A DNA stretch of 64,000 bases, taken from contig NZ_JANPVQ010000001.1 of assembly GCF_026157105.1 (NCBI RefSeq), positions 1,233,501 through 1,297,500 on the forward strand, given 5' to 3'. Of the stretch, positions 18,161 through 25,740 are shown in pieces (position 1 is the first letter of the stretch; each line of letters opens with the position of its first letter). The notes under the pieces are model-generated. The model was not told the DNA's origin, made no database searches, and saw nothing but the letters and a program-made list of their open reading frames with translations. The position numbers and the translations under genes are program-made. Source of the stretch: Sphingomicrobium marinum. Lineage in GTDB: Bacteria > Pseudomonadota > Alphaproteobacteria > Sphingomonadales > Sphingomonadaceae.

Positions 18161-18301
18161 ATGCGTCGCAAGGGCGATCTTCCGACCAAGGTCTGCGCTG
18201 CGTGCGGTCGTCCGTTCACGTGGCGCAAGAAATGGCAAAAGGTTTGGGACGAGGTCAAATATTGCTCGGACCGCTGCCGCGGTGAGCGTAGCAAGGCTTA
18301 G
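18161..18301 (+). CDS. DUF2256 mini-protein (four-cysteine zinc-ribbon-like)
   Basis: 46-residue protein too short for many gene finders. It carries CAACGRPFTWRKKWQKVWDE and then VKYCSDRCRGERSKA, the full DUF2256 pattern: two CxxC-like pairs (CAAC and CSDRC) flanking a basic aromatic stretch, suggesting a zinc ribbon and nucleic-acid binding. Function is unknown. The ATG at 18161 follows an AGG and lies 17 bases after the aspS stop, so it is probably co-transcribed. An in-frame GTG at 18149 is an alternative start. Its stop overlaps the convergent amidohydrolase stop by four bases (TTAG). Confidence 0.88.
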   Translation: MRRKGDLPTKVCAACGRPFTWRKKWQKVWDEVKYCSDRCRGERSKA

Positions 18302-19176
18302 TCATCGAGTCGGAAAAAGCGCGCCGCGTTCTCTCGCAATATTGCGCCGCGTTGTTCCTTGGTTAGCCAGTCGATCGCATAGAGTCGTTCGATGATCGCA
18401 TCGACGGGCAGCATGTCACTGCCGAACATGATGCGATCGCCAAATCCCGCTTTGATCAATCGCGCCAGCGTTGCTTCATATTGCTCTAGTGGCATGGCGC
18501 CGTTCGTGATCGAAAGATCGACGTAAACATTGGGATAGTCACCGAGCAGCGACAGAGTCTCGTCCCAATAGGGTTGGTATTCGCCTCGACCCGCGCCGAC
18601 ATGCTGGACCCAGACCCGCAATCCGGGGTGTCGGTCGAGAACAGGCCGGAGCAGCGCGGGATTTCCCATGGCCGGATCGTAGTCGGGGCAACAACTATCG
18701 CTTGAGCGCGTGCTGTTTCGAGCACCCGGTCGAGGGCCGCGCTGCGTATGGACGCCCACCGGTATGTCGTAGCGAGCGGCAAGCGCCCAGTATGGCCTGA
18801 TGCGCGGGTTGTCCGGTGAAATGCCATAGGTGTTGGGATTGAGTTCGTGCAGGGCGTGCACGCGTCCTGCCTTTATTTCCGTTTCGAGCCATTCCAGGTC
18901 GGCCCACCCATCGGTGGAAGGAAAACAGATATATCGTGGTTCCGACAGATTTCGCGGGCAGAATGGTCTGACGCCAACGATAAAGCGGGTATGGGACCAT
19001 CGCTCGGGTTCGTCATAGTCTGTGACCGACGTGACAGCGGTCTCCAAACCGATGGCGTCGATGCGGGCGACGTCCGCAGCCTTGGCCTGCTCCTTGTCGT
19101 CATACGCCCATCCTGCGTGCCGATGGACATCGATCACCGGCACCGATTGCAGCGCGGCTAGTGCGGTCAAAAGCAT
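18298..19176 (-). CDS. amidohydrolase-2 family metal-dependent hydrolase
   Basis: 292-residue TIM-barrel hydrolase of the amidohydrolase_2 type. The N-terminal metal motif DVHRHAG (HxH) lies near residues 17-23. Further expected ligands are present: histidines in DIPVGVHTQRG and VWVQHVGAGRG, and the aspartate of IMFGSDMLPVDA. The C-terminus ILRENAARFFRLDD is typical of the family, where the last helix follows the metal-site aspartate. The first 12 residues are hydrophobic and could be a poor signal peptide, so the location is uncertain. Substrate unknown. Confidence 0.82.
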   Translation of the reverse strand: MLLTALAALQSVPVIDVHRHAGWAYDDKEQAKAADVARIDAIGLETAVTSVTDYDEPERWSHTRFIVGVRPFCPRNLSEPRYICFPSTDGWADLEWLETEIKAGRVHALHELNPNTYGISPDNPRIRPYWALAARYDIPVGVHTQRGPRPGARNSTRSSDSCCPDYDPAMGNPALLRPVLDRHPGLRVWVQHVGAGRGEYQPYWDETLSLLGDYPNVYVDLSITNGAMPLEQYEATLARLIKAGFGDRIMFGSDMLPVDAIIERLYAIDWLTKEQRGAILRENAARFFRLDD

Positions 19177-19200
19177 TTGCCTTCCCCTCGGTGATGCAGA

Positions 19201-19689
19201 TTAGCGCATGGGATAGGAAATCGCCAAGACCTCGTAGAAACGTTCGCCCGCCGGAAGCCGGACCGAGCGCTCGTCGCCGACCTTGGCACCGATGAAGGCG
19301 CGGGTGAGGGGGGCTGACCAGCCAATGCGGCCCTTGCCTGCGTCGGTCTCGTCATCGCCGACGATGGTCACGACGCGTTCGACGTCATCTTCGTCTACCA
19401 GCGTCACCGTCGCGCCGAAGCGCACTTCATCGCGTCGCTCGGACTTGGCCGGATCGATGACCTTGGCTTCTTTCATGACCTTGGAAAGGTAGCCCAGCCG
19501 CCGGTCGATCTCGCGCAGCTTCTTGCGGCCATAGATATAGTCGCCGTTTTCGGAGCGATCGCCATTGCCCGCGGCCCAGCTGATCACTTCGACCAGTTCA
19601 GGCCGGTCCTTGCCGAATAGCTGGTCATATTCGGCGCGAATTGCCGCGAACCCTTCTGGCGTGATGTAGCGCGGGCGCTTGCCGCTCAA
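19201..19689 (-). CDS. greB: transcription elongation factor GreB, TTG start
   Basis: Gre factors enter the RNA polymerase secondary channel and stimulate cleavage of backtracked transcripts. The N-terminal coiled coil (RYITPEGFAAIRAEYDQLFG) carries the tip acidic loop GDRSENGDYIYGRKKLREID; the arrangement WAAGNGDRSENGDY matches GreB rather than GreA. The C-terminal FKBP-like domain has IGWSAPLTRAFIGAKVGDE. The reading starts at TTG 19689, overlapping the slt stop (TTGA), which gives 162 residues, the normal GreB size. A longer open frame upstream lies inside slt and is not real. Translation probably depends on coupling to slt. Confidence 0.9.
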   Translation of the reverse strand: MSGKRPRYITPEGFAAIRAEYDQLFGKDRPELVEVISWAAGNGDRSENGDYIYGRKKLREIDRRLGYLSKVMKEAKVIDPAKSERRDEVRFGATVTLVDEDDVERVVTIVGDDETDAGKGRIGWSAPLTRAFIGAKVGDERSVRLPAGERFYEVLAISYPMR

Positions 19690-21668
19690 CCCGGGCGCCC
19701 CGGCTTGCCGATGTGACGCGACACGTGCACCGCGCCGTAGGCAGGCACGTAAGGGTTGAGCCGGTCGTATACCGCCGCATTCTCGATCACCCGCTGCACG
19801 TAGCTGCGCGTTTCGGAGAAGGGGATGCTTTCGATCCACATTATGGTATCGGTTGAGGACGAACGCGGATCGCCGTAGCGCCCGATCCACTGCCGGGCGC
19901 GGCCATAGCCGGCATTGTAGCTTGCCAGCGCCAGCGGCACATTGCCGTCCCACTGGCGCAGTCGCAGCGCGAAATAGCTGCTACCCAGACGCACGTTGTA
20001 GGCTGGGTCGCTGGTCAGCCGACCGAAATCGTAGCCGATGCCCTCACGGCGGGCCTGGTCGCGCGCCGTGCCGGGCAATAGCTGCATCATGCCATAGGCA
20101 TTGGCGGGGCTGCGCACATATTGGTCGAAGCTCGATTCCTGCCGCGTGATGCCGTGGGCAAGGCTCCAGAGCTCGCCGCCGGGCGCACCGCTGGAGTGCA
20201 CGGGGAAAGCTTCGCGGTAATAAAAGGCGTTACCGCTGTTGCGGGCACCGCGTGCCACCCAGACGGCAAGGTCGGGGCGTCCCACCGTGGTGGCATATTG
20301 CGTCGCCATGATGCGCTCGTCGCGGCTGTCGACGGCAGCGGACAGCGCGCGCACGAAGTCGGTCTGCTCGCTGCGGCTGTTGGCAAGCCGGGCGATGACC
20401 GCAGGCAAAACGCTTGCATTGAAGGCAGCGCGCACTTGCGGATTAACCTCGGAAACAGGCATCGGCTGCGGCACGGGGATTTCGCGTCCCAACCGTTCGA
20501 GCGCCAGTTGGCCATAGAACAGCTCGGGCATGTCGGCGGCGCGCGCCCAATAGCCGCGCGCGCCTTCGCTATTGCCGGCGACTTCGAGCGCACGCCCGGC
20601 CCAGTAATAACCCTTCGAGGCCACCTGCAGCGATCGCCCGCCGTTGGCGTAGCGATCGAACATCGATGCTGCATCCACCGGGCGATTCAGGCGCGTGAGA
20701 GCGGTCTGGCCTGCCAGCCAGGCAAGGCTCGTATAATGATCGCGCACTTCATAGGGCTGCAGTGTCAGGTCTTCGCCGGCCGGGAAGGCATCGTCGAGTT
20801 GGCGCGCGATGTTGAACGCGGTGGCGTGATCGCCCCGCTCGGCAGCGCCGTTCGCGCCGATCAGCAACATTTCGTACCACCGCCCCGGATCGCTCGGCCG
20901 CGTGGTGAAATTATGCGTCTGCGCGAGGAGGGCGCGAAGCCCGGCATCATCGTTACGCGCGCGAAGGTAGCGCGCGCGATCCATCATCAGGCCGGCATCG
21001 CTGAGCGCCAGCGTGCGCACCGCATCATAGCGTTGCTCGGCATCCGCATCGCCGCGCTGGAGCGCGATCCGGGCGCCATCGACCTGGCGGCGCGCGGGCG
21101 TGCCCGATTCCAGCCAGCGCAGCGCAGAGCTTGGTTCCTTGTCCCACAGCAGCGCATCGACCCGCGCGTCGTGATCGGCGCGCGTGAACTGGCTGCCAAA
21201 GCGCTGGTAAATCATGCTTTCTTCATCGCCAGGCAGGTCGGCGCTTGCCCAGGCGCTACGCGCTGCCGAGAGGGCTTCGGCGCCGCGGCCAAGCTGCTGG
21301 TAGCTCAGCGCGAGCCATGCCCAGCCATGCCCGGTCTGCGGTGGGCGCGTGCGGAAAAATTCGGCAACGAGCGCGGGCGGCGCGCTGCTGTTGAGCGCGC
21401 GTTCGGCCCGCAGCCGGATCGAATCGAAGCCGCGATCGGAATGGACGCGCGGAAAATTGGGATAAGTGATGGCGAATACCGCAGCGGAGCGGAAATCGGG
21501 ATTGCGATTATCCTTGAGCGCGCGCCAATCGCGGATCGCGGCGTCGACGGTCGCGATACTGGGCGCCTGGCCCGTCGCTGCCTGCGTGGCCGCCACGTTT
21601 TCGAATTGACTAATCGCCGCGCCGGAGAGGGCAAGACATACGGCACCAAGGATCGCAATCGTTCGCAT
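19686..21668 (-). CDS. slt: soluble lytic murein transglycosylase
   Basis: Periplasmic enzyme that cleaves peptidoglycan between MurNAc and GlcNAc, forming 1,6-anhydro ends. The 660-residue precursor has a signal peptide (AILGAVCLALSGAAIS), a long alpha-helical superhelix (U and L domains, residues about 40-480) and a C-terminal catalytic domain: GITRQESSFD with catalytic Glu near 511, NAYGMMQLLPGTA, and LALASYNAGYGRARQW. This is the Slt70 layout. It is divergent from dapA and shares its transcript with greB downstream. Confidence 0.94.
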   Translation of the reverse strand: MRTIAILGAVCLALSGAAISQFENVAATQAATGQAPSIATVDAAIRDWRALKDNRNPDFRSAAVFAITYPNFPRVHSDRGFDSIRLRAERALNSSAPPALVAEFFRTRPPQTGHGWAWLALSYQQLGRGAEALSAARSAWASADLPGDEESMIYQRFGSQFTRADHDARVDALLWDKEPSSALRWLESGTPARRQVDGARIALQRGDADAEQRYDAVRTLALSDAGLMMDRARYLRARNDDAGLRALLAQTHNFTTRPSDPGRWYEMLLIGANGAAERGDHATAFNIARQLDDAFPAGEDLTLQPYEVRDHYTSLAWLAGQTALTRLNRPVDAASMFDRYANGGRSLQVASKGYYWAGRALEVAGNSEGARGYWARAADMPELFYGQLALERLGREIPVPQPMPVSEVNPQVRAAFNASVLPAVIARLANSRSEQTDFVRALSAAVDSRDERIMATQYATTVGRPDLAVWVARGARNSGNAFYYREAFPVHSSGAPGGELWSLAHGITRQESSFDQYVRSPANAYGMMQLLPGTARDQARREGIGYDFGRLTSDPAYNVRLGSSYFALRLRQWDGNVPLALASYNAGYGRARQWIGRYGDPRSSSTDTIMWIESIPFSETRSYVQRVIENAAVYDRLNPYVPAYGAVHVSRHIGKPGRPG

Positions 21669-21726
21669 ACTGGCTTTCTACAACACACGCCCTTATCAAG
21701 CGCTGAACAAAATGAAGCGTTTGCAA

Positions 21727-21740
21727 GTTTCCAAGGAAAC
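21727..21740. repeat. short inverted repeat in the slt-dapA promoter region
   Basis: GTTTCC and GGAAAC arms separated by AA lie 24 bases before the dapA start and within the divergent slt-dapA spacer. It could be an operator or just chance; no regulator can be assigned. Confidence 0.3.
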
Positions 21741-21763
21741 GCCGTTAACTAAGGACTTATTGC

Positions 21764-22639
21764 ATGTTTACCGGGTCAATCCCCGCCCTTGTGACTCCAT
21801 TCACCGATGGCAAAGTCGATCTGGTCGCATTTGCCGACCATGTCGAATGGCAAATCAGCGAAGGCAGCCACGGGTTGGTGCCCTGCGGGACGACGGGCGA
21901 AGTCGCGACATTGAACGCGCAGGAGCATCGCGATGTCGTCGTGACTTGCGTCGAGACGACCAACAAGCGCGTGCCCGTAATCGCGGGGTGCGGCGGCTAC
22001 GATACGCGCGCGGTCGCGGCCAATATCGAGATGGTGGCTTCGGTCGGTGCCGATGCGGCGCTGTGCGTCGTGCCTTATTACAACAAGCCGAGCCAGGAGG
22101 GGTTGGTCGCCCACTTCACACACCTGGCGGAAATGTCGCCGATCCCGATCATGGTCTATAACGTGCCCGGGCGAACGGTGGCGGACATCAGCGTCGAAAG
22201 CCTTGGCGAGATCGCCAAGCTCGACAAGATCGTTGCGATCAAGGATGCGACCGGCAATCTCGGCCGGGTAACCGAACAGCGCGCGGCCTGCGGCAAAGAC
22301 TTTATCCAGCTTTCGGGCGACGATCCCACCGCACTGGCGTTCAATGCGCTGGGCGGGGTGGGCTGCGTTTCGGTTACGGGGAATGTCGCGCCAAAGCTGT
22401 GCGCGGAATTCCAGAATGCCATGGCAGCCGGAGACATGGACAAGGCGCGCAAATATCAGGATCGGCTCTATCCGCTCCATGTCGCGATGTTTGCTGATGC
22501 TTCCCCCGGTCCATGCAAATACGCATTGTCGCGGGTGCGCGAGGGTTTTTCGACCGAGGTGCGCCTGCCGATGACTGAACCCAAGGGGTCGGCCAAGCAT
22601 ATCGTAGATGCTGCGCTGGAGCATGCAGGACTGATCTGA
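21764..22639 (+). CDS. dapA: 4-hydroxy-tetrahydrodipicolinate synthase
   Basis: Condenses pyruvate with aspartate semialdehyde in lysine and diaminopimelate synthesis. The TIM-barrel signatures are present: [13 protein letters not shown] at the pyruvate site, [16 protein letters not shown], Tyr132 in VYNVPGRTV and the Schiff-base lysine Lys160 in [10 protein letters not shown]. Length of 291 residues is normal. Its stop overlaps the smpB start (TGATG). The later pathway enzyme DapF is encoded at 55752-56549. Confidence 0.96.
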   Translation: MFTGSIPALVTPFTDGKVDLVAFADHVEWQISEGSHGLVPCGTTGEVATLNAQEHRDVVVTCVETTNKRVPVIAGCGGYDTRAVAANIEMVASVGADAALCVVPYYNKPSQEGLVAHFTHLAEMSPIPIMVYNVPGRTVADISVESLGEIAKLDKIVAIKDATGNLGRVTEQRAACGKDFIQLSGDDPTALAFNALGGVGCVSVTGNVAPKLCAEFQNAMAAGDMDKARKYQDRLYPLHVAMFADASPGPCKYALSRVREGFSTEVRLPMTEPKGSAKHIVDAALEHAGLI

Positions 22640-23109
22640 TGGCCAAGCCCTTCAACAAGGTCAAAGTCGTCGCGGATAACCGCAAGGCGCATTACGATTA
22701 TGCCATCGAAGAACGCTTCGAGGCAGGGATCGAGCTGCAAGGTACCGAGGTAAAGGCGCTGCGCGTAGGCGAGGGCTCGATCAAGGAGAGCTATGCCACC
22801 GTGGAAGACGGCGAAGTATGGCTGGTGAACGCCAATATCCCGCAATACAGCCACGGCAACCGTATGAACCACGATCCCAAGCGCCGCCGCAAATTGTTGC
22901 TCCACGCGCGCGAGATCAACAAGCTGTTCGGCGGCATCAACCGCCAGGGCATGACGCTGGTGCCGCTGTCGATCTATTTCAACAGCGATGGCCGCGCGAA
23001 AGTCGAGATCGCGCTCGCCAAGGGCAAGAAGGCGCACGACAAGCGTGCCTCGATCAAGGAACGCGATTGGAAAAGGGAGCAGGGACGCTTACTTAGGAAG
23101 CATGGGTAG
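22639..23109 (+). CDS. smpB: SsrA-binding protein SmpB
   Basis: Partner of tmRNA in rescue of stalled ribosomes. The start [20 protein letters not shown], then [20 protein letters not shown] and the C-terminal helix region [16 protein letters not shown] are diagnostic of SmpB, and 156 residues is the usual length. It overlaps dapA by one base and the next gene by eight. The tmRNA gene itself was not found in this window. Confidence 0.96.
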   Translation: MAKPFNKVKVVADNRKAHYDYAIEERFEAGIELQGTEVKALRVGEGSIKESYATVEDGEVWLVNANIPQYSHGNRMNHDPKRRRKLLLHAREINKLFGGINRQGMTLVPLSIYFNSDGRAKVEIALAKGKKAHDKRASIKERDWKREQGRLLRKHG

Positions 23110-23668
23110 GCACCCCTCTTTCCTGCGGCGATTCTTGCACCGCCACGCTCCGTCACGGCATGAATTGGCGGAAAGCCGGTGGCTCAAGCCGGTGAAGAAA
23201 TACATCCTGGCGTCGGAATATTGGCGTTTTACGCGGCGCAGCGTGCCGCGCGCGGTACTGGCCGGCACCTTTATCGGCATTTTCCTCATGATTCCGGGCC
23301 TTCAGATGATCGGGGCGACGATGATGGCGATTCCGATGCGCGCCAATATCCCGCTGGCCGCTGCGATGACCTGGATTTCCAATCCGTTCACGACGCCGGT
23401 TTTCCTGATCGGCGCGCTTGAGGTGGGAAGCATGTTCGGTTTCCAGACCGATTTCAGAGCCTTCAACGAGTTGCTCGCGAGCGGCGCAAGCCTACGCGAA
23501 TGGTCGGACTGGCTGGCCTCGTCTGCAGCACCGTCGATGGTTGTAGGGCTGCTGGTGATCGCGGTCCTCTTGTCGTTGGTCGCTTATTGGGTTTCACTCA
23601 TCGGATGGCGCTTGTGGGTTGGCCGCCGCTGGAGACAGCGTCTCGCGCGCGAAGGCACTATTTTCTGA
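23102..23668 (+). CDS. DUF2062 membrane protein
   Basis: 188-residue integral membrane protein. It has a basic N-terminus, a conserved segment [20 protein letters not shown] and [20 protein letters not shown], which together mark the DUF2062 family, and two or three hydrophobic helices including [20 protein letters not shown] near the C-terminus. Function is unknown. I selected the ATG at 23102, which has TAGGAAG just upstream and overlaps the end of smpB by eight bases. It ends 20 bases before the M13 peptidase. Confidence 0.85.
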   Translation: MGRHPSFLRRFLHRHAPSRHELAESRWLKPVKKYILASEYWRFTRRSVPRAVLAGTFIGIFLMIPGLQMIGATMMAIPMRANIPLAAAMTWISNPFTTPVFLIGALEVGSMFGFQTDFRAFNELLASGASLREWSDWLASSAAPSMVVGLLVIAVLLSLVAYWVSLIGWRLWVGRRWRQRLAREGTIF

Positions 23669-23688
23669 TCTTCCCAGGGAGGGGATAT

Positions 23689-25740
23689 ATGAGCAAGTTT
23701 GTTACCGGTCTTTTGGCCACCACGATGCTGGCAATGCCCGCAATGGCGCAGGACGCCGCTAACGACACCGAAACGCGGATCACCGCCGCAGCAGAGCGCG
23801 GCAATGAGCTCGGCACTTTCGGGTTCGAAACGACCGGCATGGATCTAAGCGTCGATCCGGGCGACGATTTTTATGCCTATGCCAACGGGACATGGGCCGC
23901 GAACACCGAGATTCCGTCGGACAAGTCCAACTATTCGATGTTCGGCGCGCTCGATGACCTGTCGCAAAAGCGCACGCGGGTCATCATCGAGGAAGAAGCA
24001 GCCGATCCCGAGAGCCGTATCGGCGCGCTTTATCGCAGCTACATGGATGTCGACGCGATCAATGCGAAGGGTCTCGAGCCCATCCAGGACTTCCGCGCCA
24101 GCCTCGCTGAAGTATCCAATCTCGCTGAATATGCCGCCTTCCTTGGTGACAATACTAAATATGGTGTCGGCGCGACCTTTGCGCCTTATGTCGGGCAGGA
24201 CGACAAGGATCCCACGAAGTATATGGTCAAGTTCTGGCAGGCCGGTCTCGGTATGCCCGATCGCGATTATTATCTCGAAGACAACGACCGCATGAAGGGT
24301 TTCCGCGAAGCCTATCTCGCCTACATCACCGACATGATGACGATGGCGGGCGAGGAGAATGCTGCCCAGCGCGCGGCCAACCTGATCGCGTTCGAAACGA
24401 AGCTTGCCGACGCGCACTGGAGCCGCGTCCAGAGCCGCGACAGCAACGCGCGCTACAACAAGATGAGCGTTGCCGAGCTGCAGGCGCTCACCGGCGACTT
24501 CGACATTGTCACGCTGCTCGATCGCGCAGGGTATCCGACGACCGGCGACGTCATCGTCGCGCAGCCCGATGCGTTCCAGAAGATGGGCCACATCGTCGCC
24601 GACACCGATATCCAGGTGCTCAAGGACCTTGTCCTGATGTCGACGCTGACCAACACCGCCGCGATGCTCCCGAGCCAGTTCGACGAACGTCAGTTCGCCT
24701 TTTACGGCACGACCCTGTCGGGCACGCCCGAACAGCAGGAACGCTGGAAGCGCGCGGTGGCCTACACCGTCAACACGCTGACTGATGAGGTGAGCGCGGC
24801 CTATGTCGCCAAATATTATCCGCCCGAGACCGAGGCGGAGATGCAAAAGCTCGTCGACAATGTCATCGATGCGATGGGCAAGCGCATCGATGGCGTCGCG
24901 TGGATGCAGCCGGAAACCAAACAACGCGCCCGCGCCAAGCTGCTCAATTTCACGACCAAGATCGGTTATCCCAGCCAGTGGCAGGATTACAGCGACATCG
25001 AAATTACCGAAGGCGACCTCATCGGAACGTCGATGAGCGCTGCTGTCTGGGCACATAACGATGCGCTGTCCAAACTCGGCAGCCCCATCCGCCGCTGGGA
25101 ATGGGGCATGACGCCGATGACGGTGAACGCCTATGCCAATTTCGGCATGCAGGAAATCGTCTTCCCGGCGTCGATCCTCCAGCCGCCATTCTTCGATCCG
25201 GACGCCGATCCGGCGATCAATTACGGTGCCATCGGCGCAGTGATCGGACACGAGATCAGCCATCACTTCGATGACCAGGGCGCCAAGTATAACGAGCGCG
25301 GCGAGCTCGACAGCTGGTGGACCGACGAGGACGTCGCGGCCTTCACCGCTGCGGGCAAGCGACTGGTCGACCAGTACAACCAGTACGAGATTTTCGACGG
25401 CGAATACGTCGACGGCGAATACACGCTGGGCGAAAATATCGGCGACCTTGCCGGTCTTGCCATCGCGTATGACGCCTACAAGGCCTCGCTGAACGGCGAA
25501 GAGGCCCCGGTGATCGACGGCACGACGGGCGACCAACGCTTCTTCCTTGGTTGGGCGCAGGTCTGGCGCCGCAACTATCGCGATGAAGAACTGAAACGTC
25601 GCCTCAAGACCGACAGCCACTCGCCGTCGATCCAGCGTGTTTGGGTCATCCGCAATATTGACGCCTGGTACGACGCCTTCGACGTCAGCGAAGACGATGC
25701 CATGTACCTGCCGCCCGAAGAACGCGTCAAAGTCTGGTAA
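23689..25740 (+). CDS. exported M13-family metallopeptidase (PepO/neprilysin type)
   Basis: 683-residue zinc endopeptidase of the neprilysin family with a signal peptide (TTMLAMPAMAQ), hence periplasmic or lipid-associated. The catalytic HExxH is at about residues 521-525 (GHEISHHFDDQG), the third ligand Glu582 is in GENIGDLAGLAIAYDAY, and the substrate-binding region reads MTVNAYANFGMQEIVFPASI. The C-terminal VWVIRNIDAWYDAFDV is also typical. The ATG follows GGGAGGGG. Its stop codon overlaps the cckA start (TAATG), an unusual pairing of a secreted peptidase with a cell-cycle kinase. Confidence 0.93.
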   Translation: MSKFVTGLLATTMLAMPAMAQDAANDTETRITAAAERGNELGTFGFETTGMDLSVDPGDDFYAYANGTWAANTEIPSDKSNYSMFGALDDLSQKRTRVIIEEEAADPESRIGALYRSYMDVDAINAKGLEPIQDFRASLAEVSNLAEYAAFLGDNTKYGVGATFAPYVGQDDKDPTKYMVKFWQAGLGMPDRDYYLEDNDRMKGFREAYLAYITDMMTMAGEENAAQRAANLIAFETKLADAHWSRVQSRDSNARYNKMSVAELQALTGDFDIVTLLDRAGYPTTGDVIVAQPDAFQKMGHIVADTDIQVLKDLVLMSTLTNTAAMLPSQFDERQFAFYGTTLSGTPEQQERWKRAVAYTVNTLTDEVSAAYVAKYYPPETEAEMQKLVDNVIDAMGKRIDGVAWMQPETKQRARAKLLNFTTKIGYPSQWQDYSDIEITEGDLIGTSMSAAVWAHNDALSKLGSPIRRWEWGMTPMTVNAYANFGMQEIVFPASILQPPFFDPDADPAINYGAIGAVIGHEISHHFDDQGAKYNERGELDSWWTDEDVAAFTAAGKRLVDQYNQYEIFDGEYVDGEYTLGENIGDLAGLAIAYDAYKASLNGEEAPVIDGTTGDQRFFLGWAQVWRRNYRDEELKRRLKTDSHSPSIQRVWVIRNIDAWYDAFDVSEDDAMYLPPEERVKVW

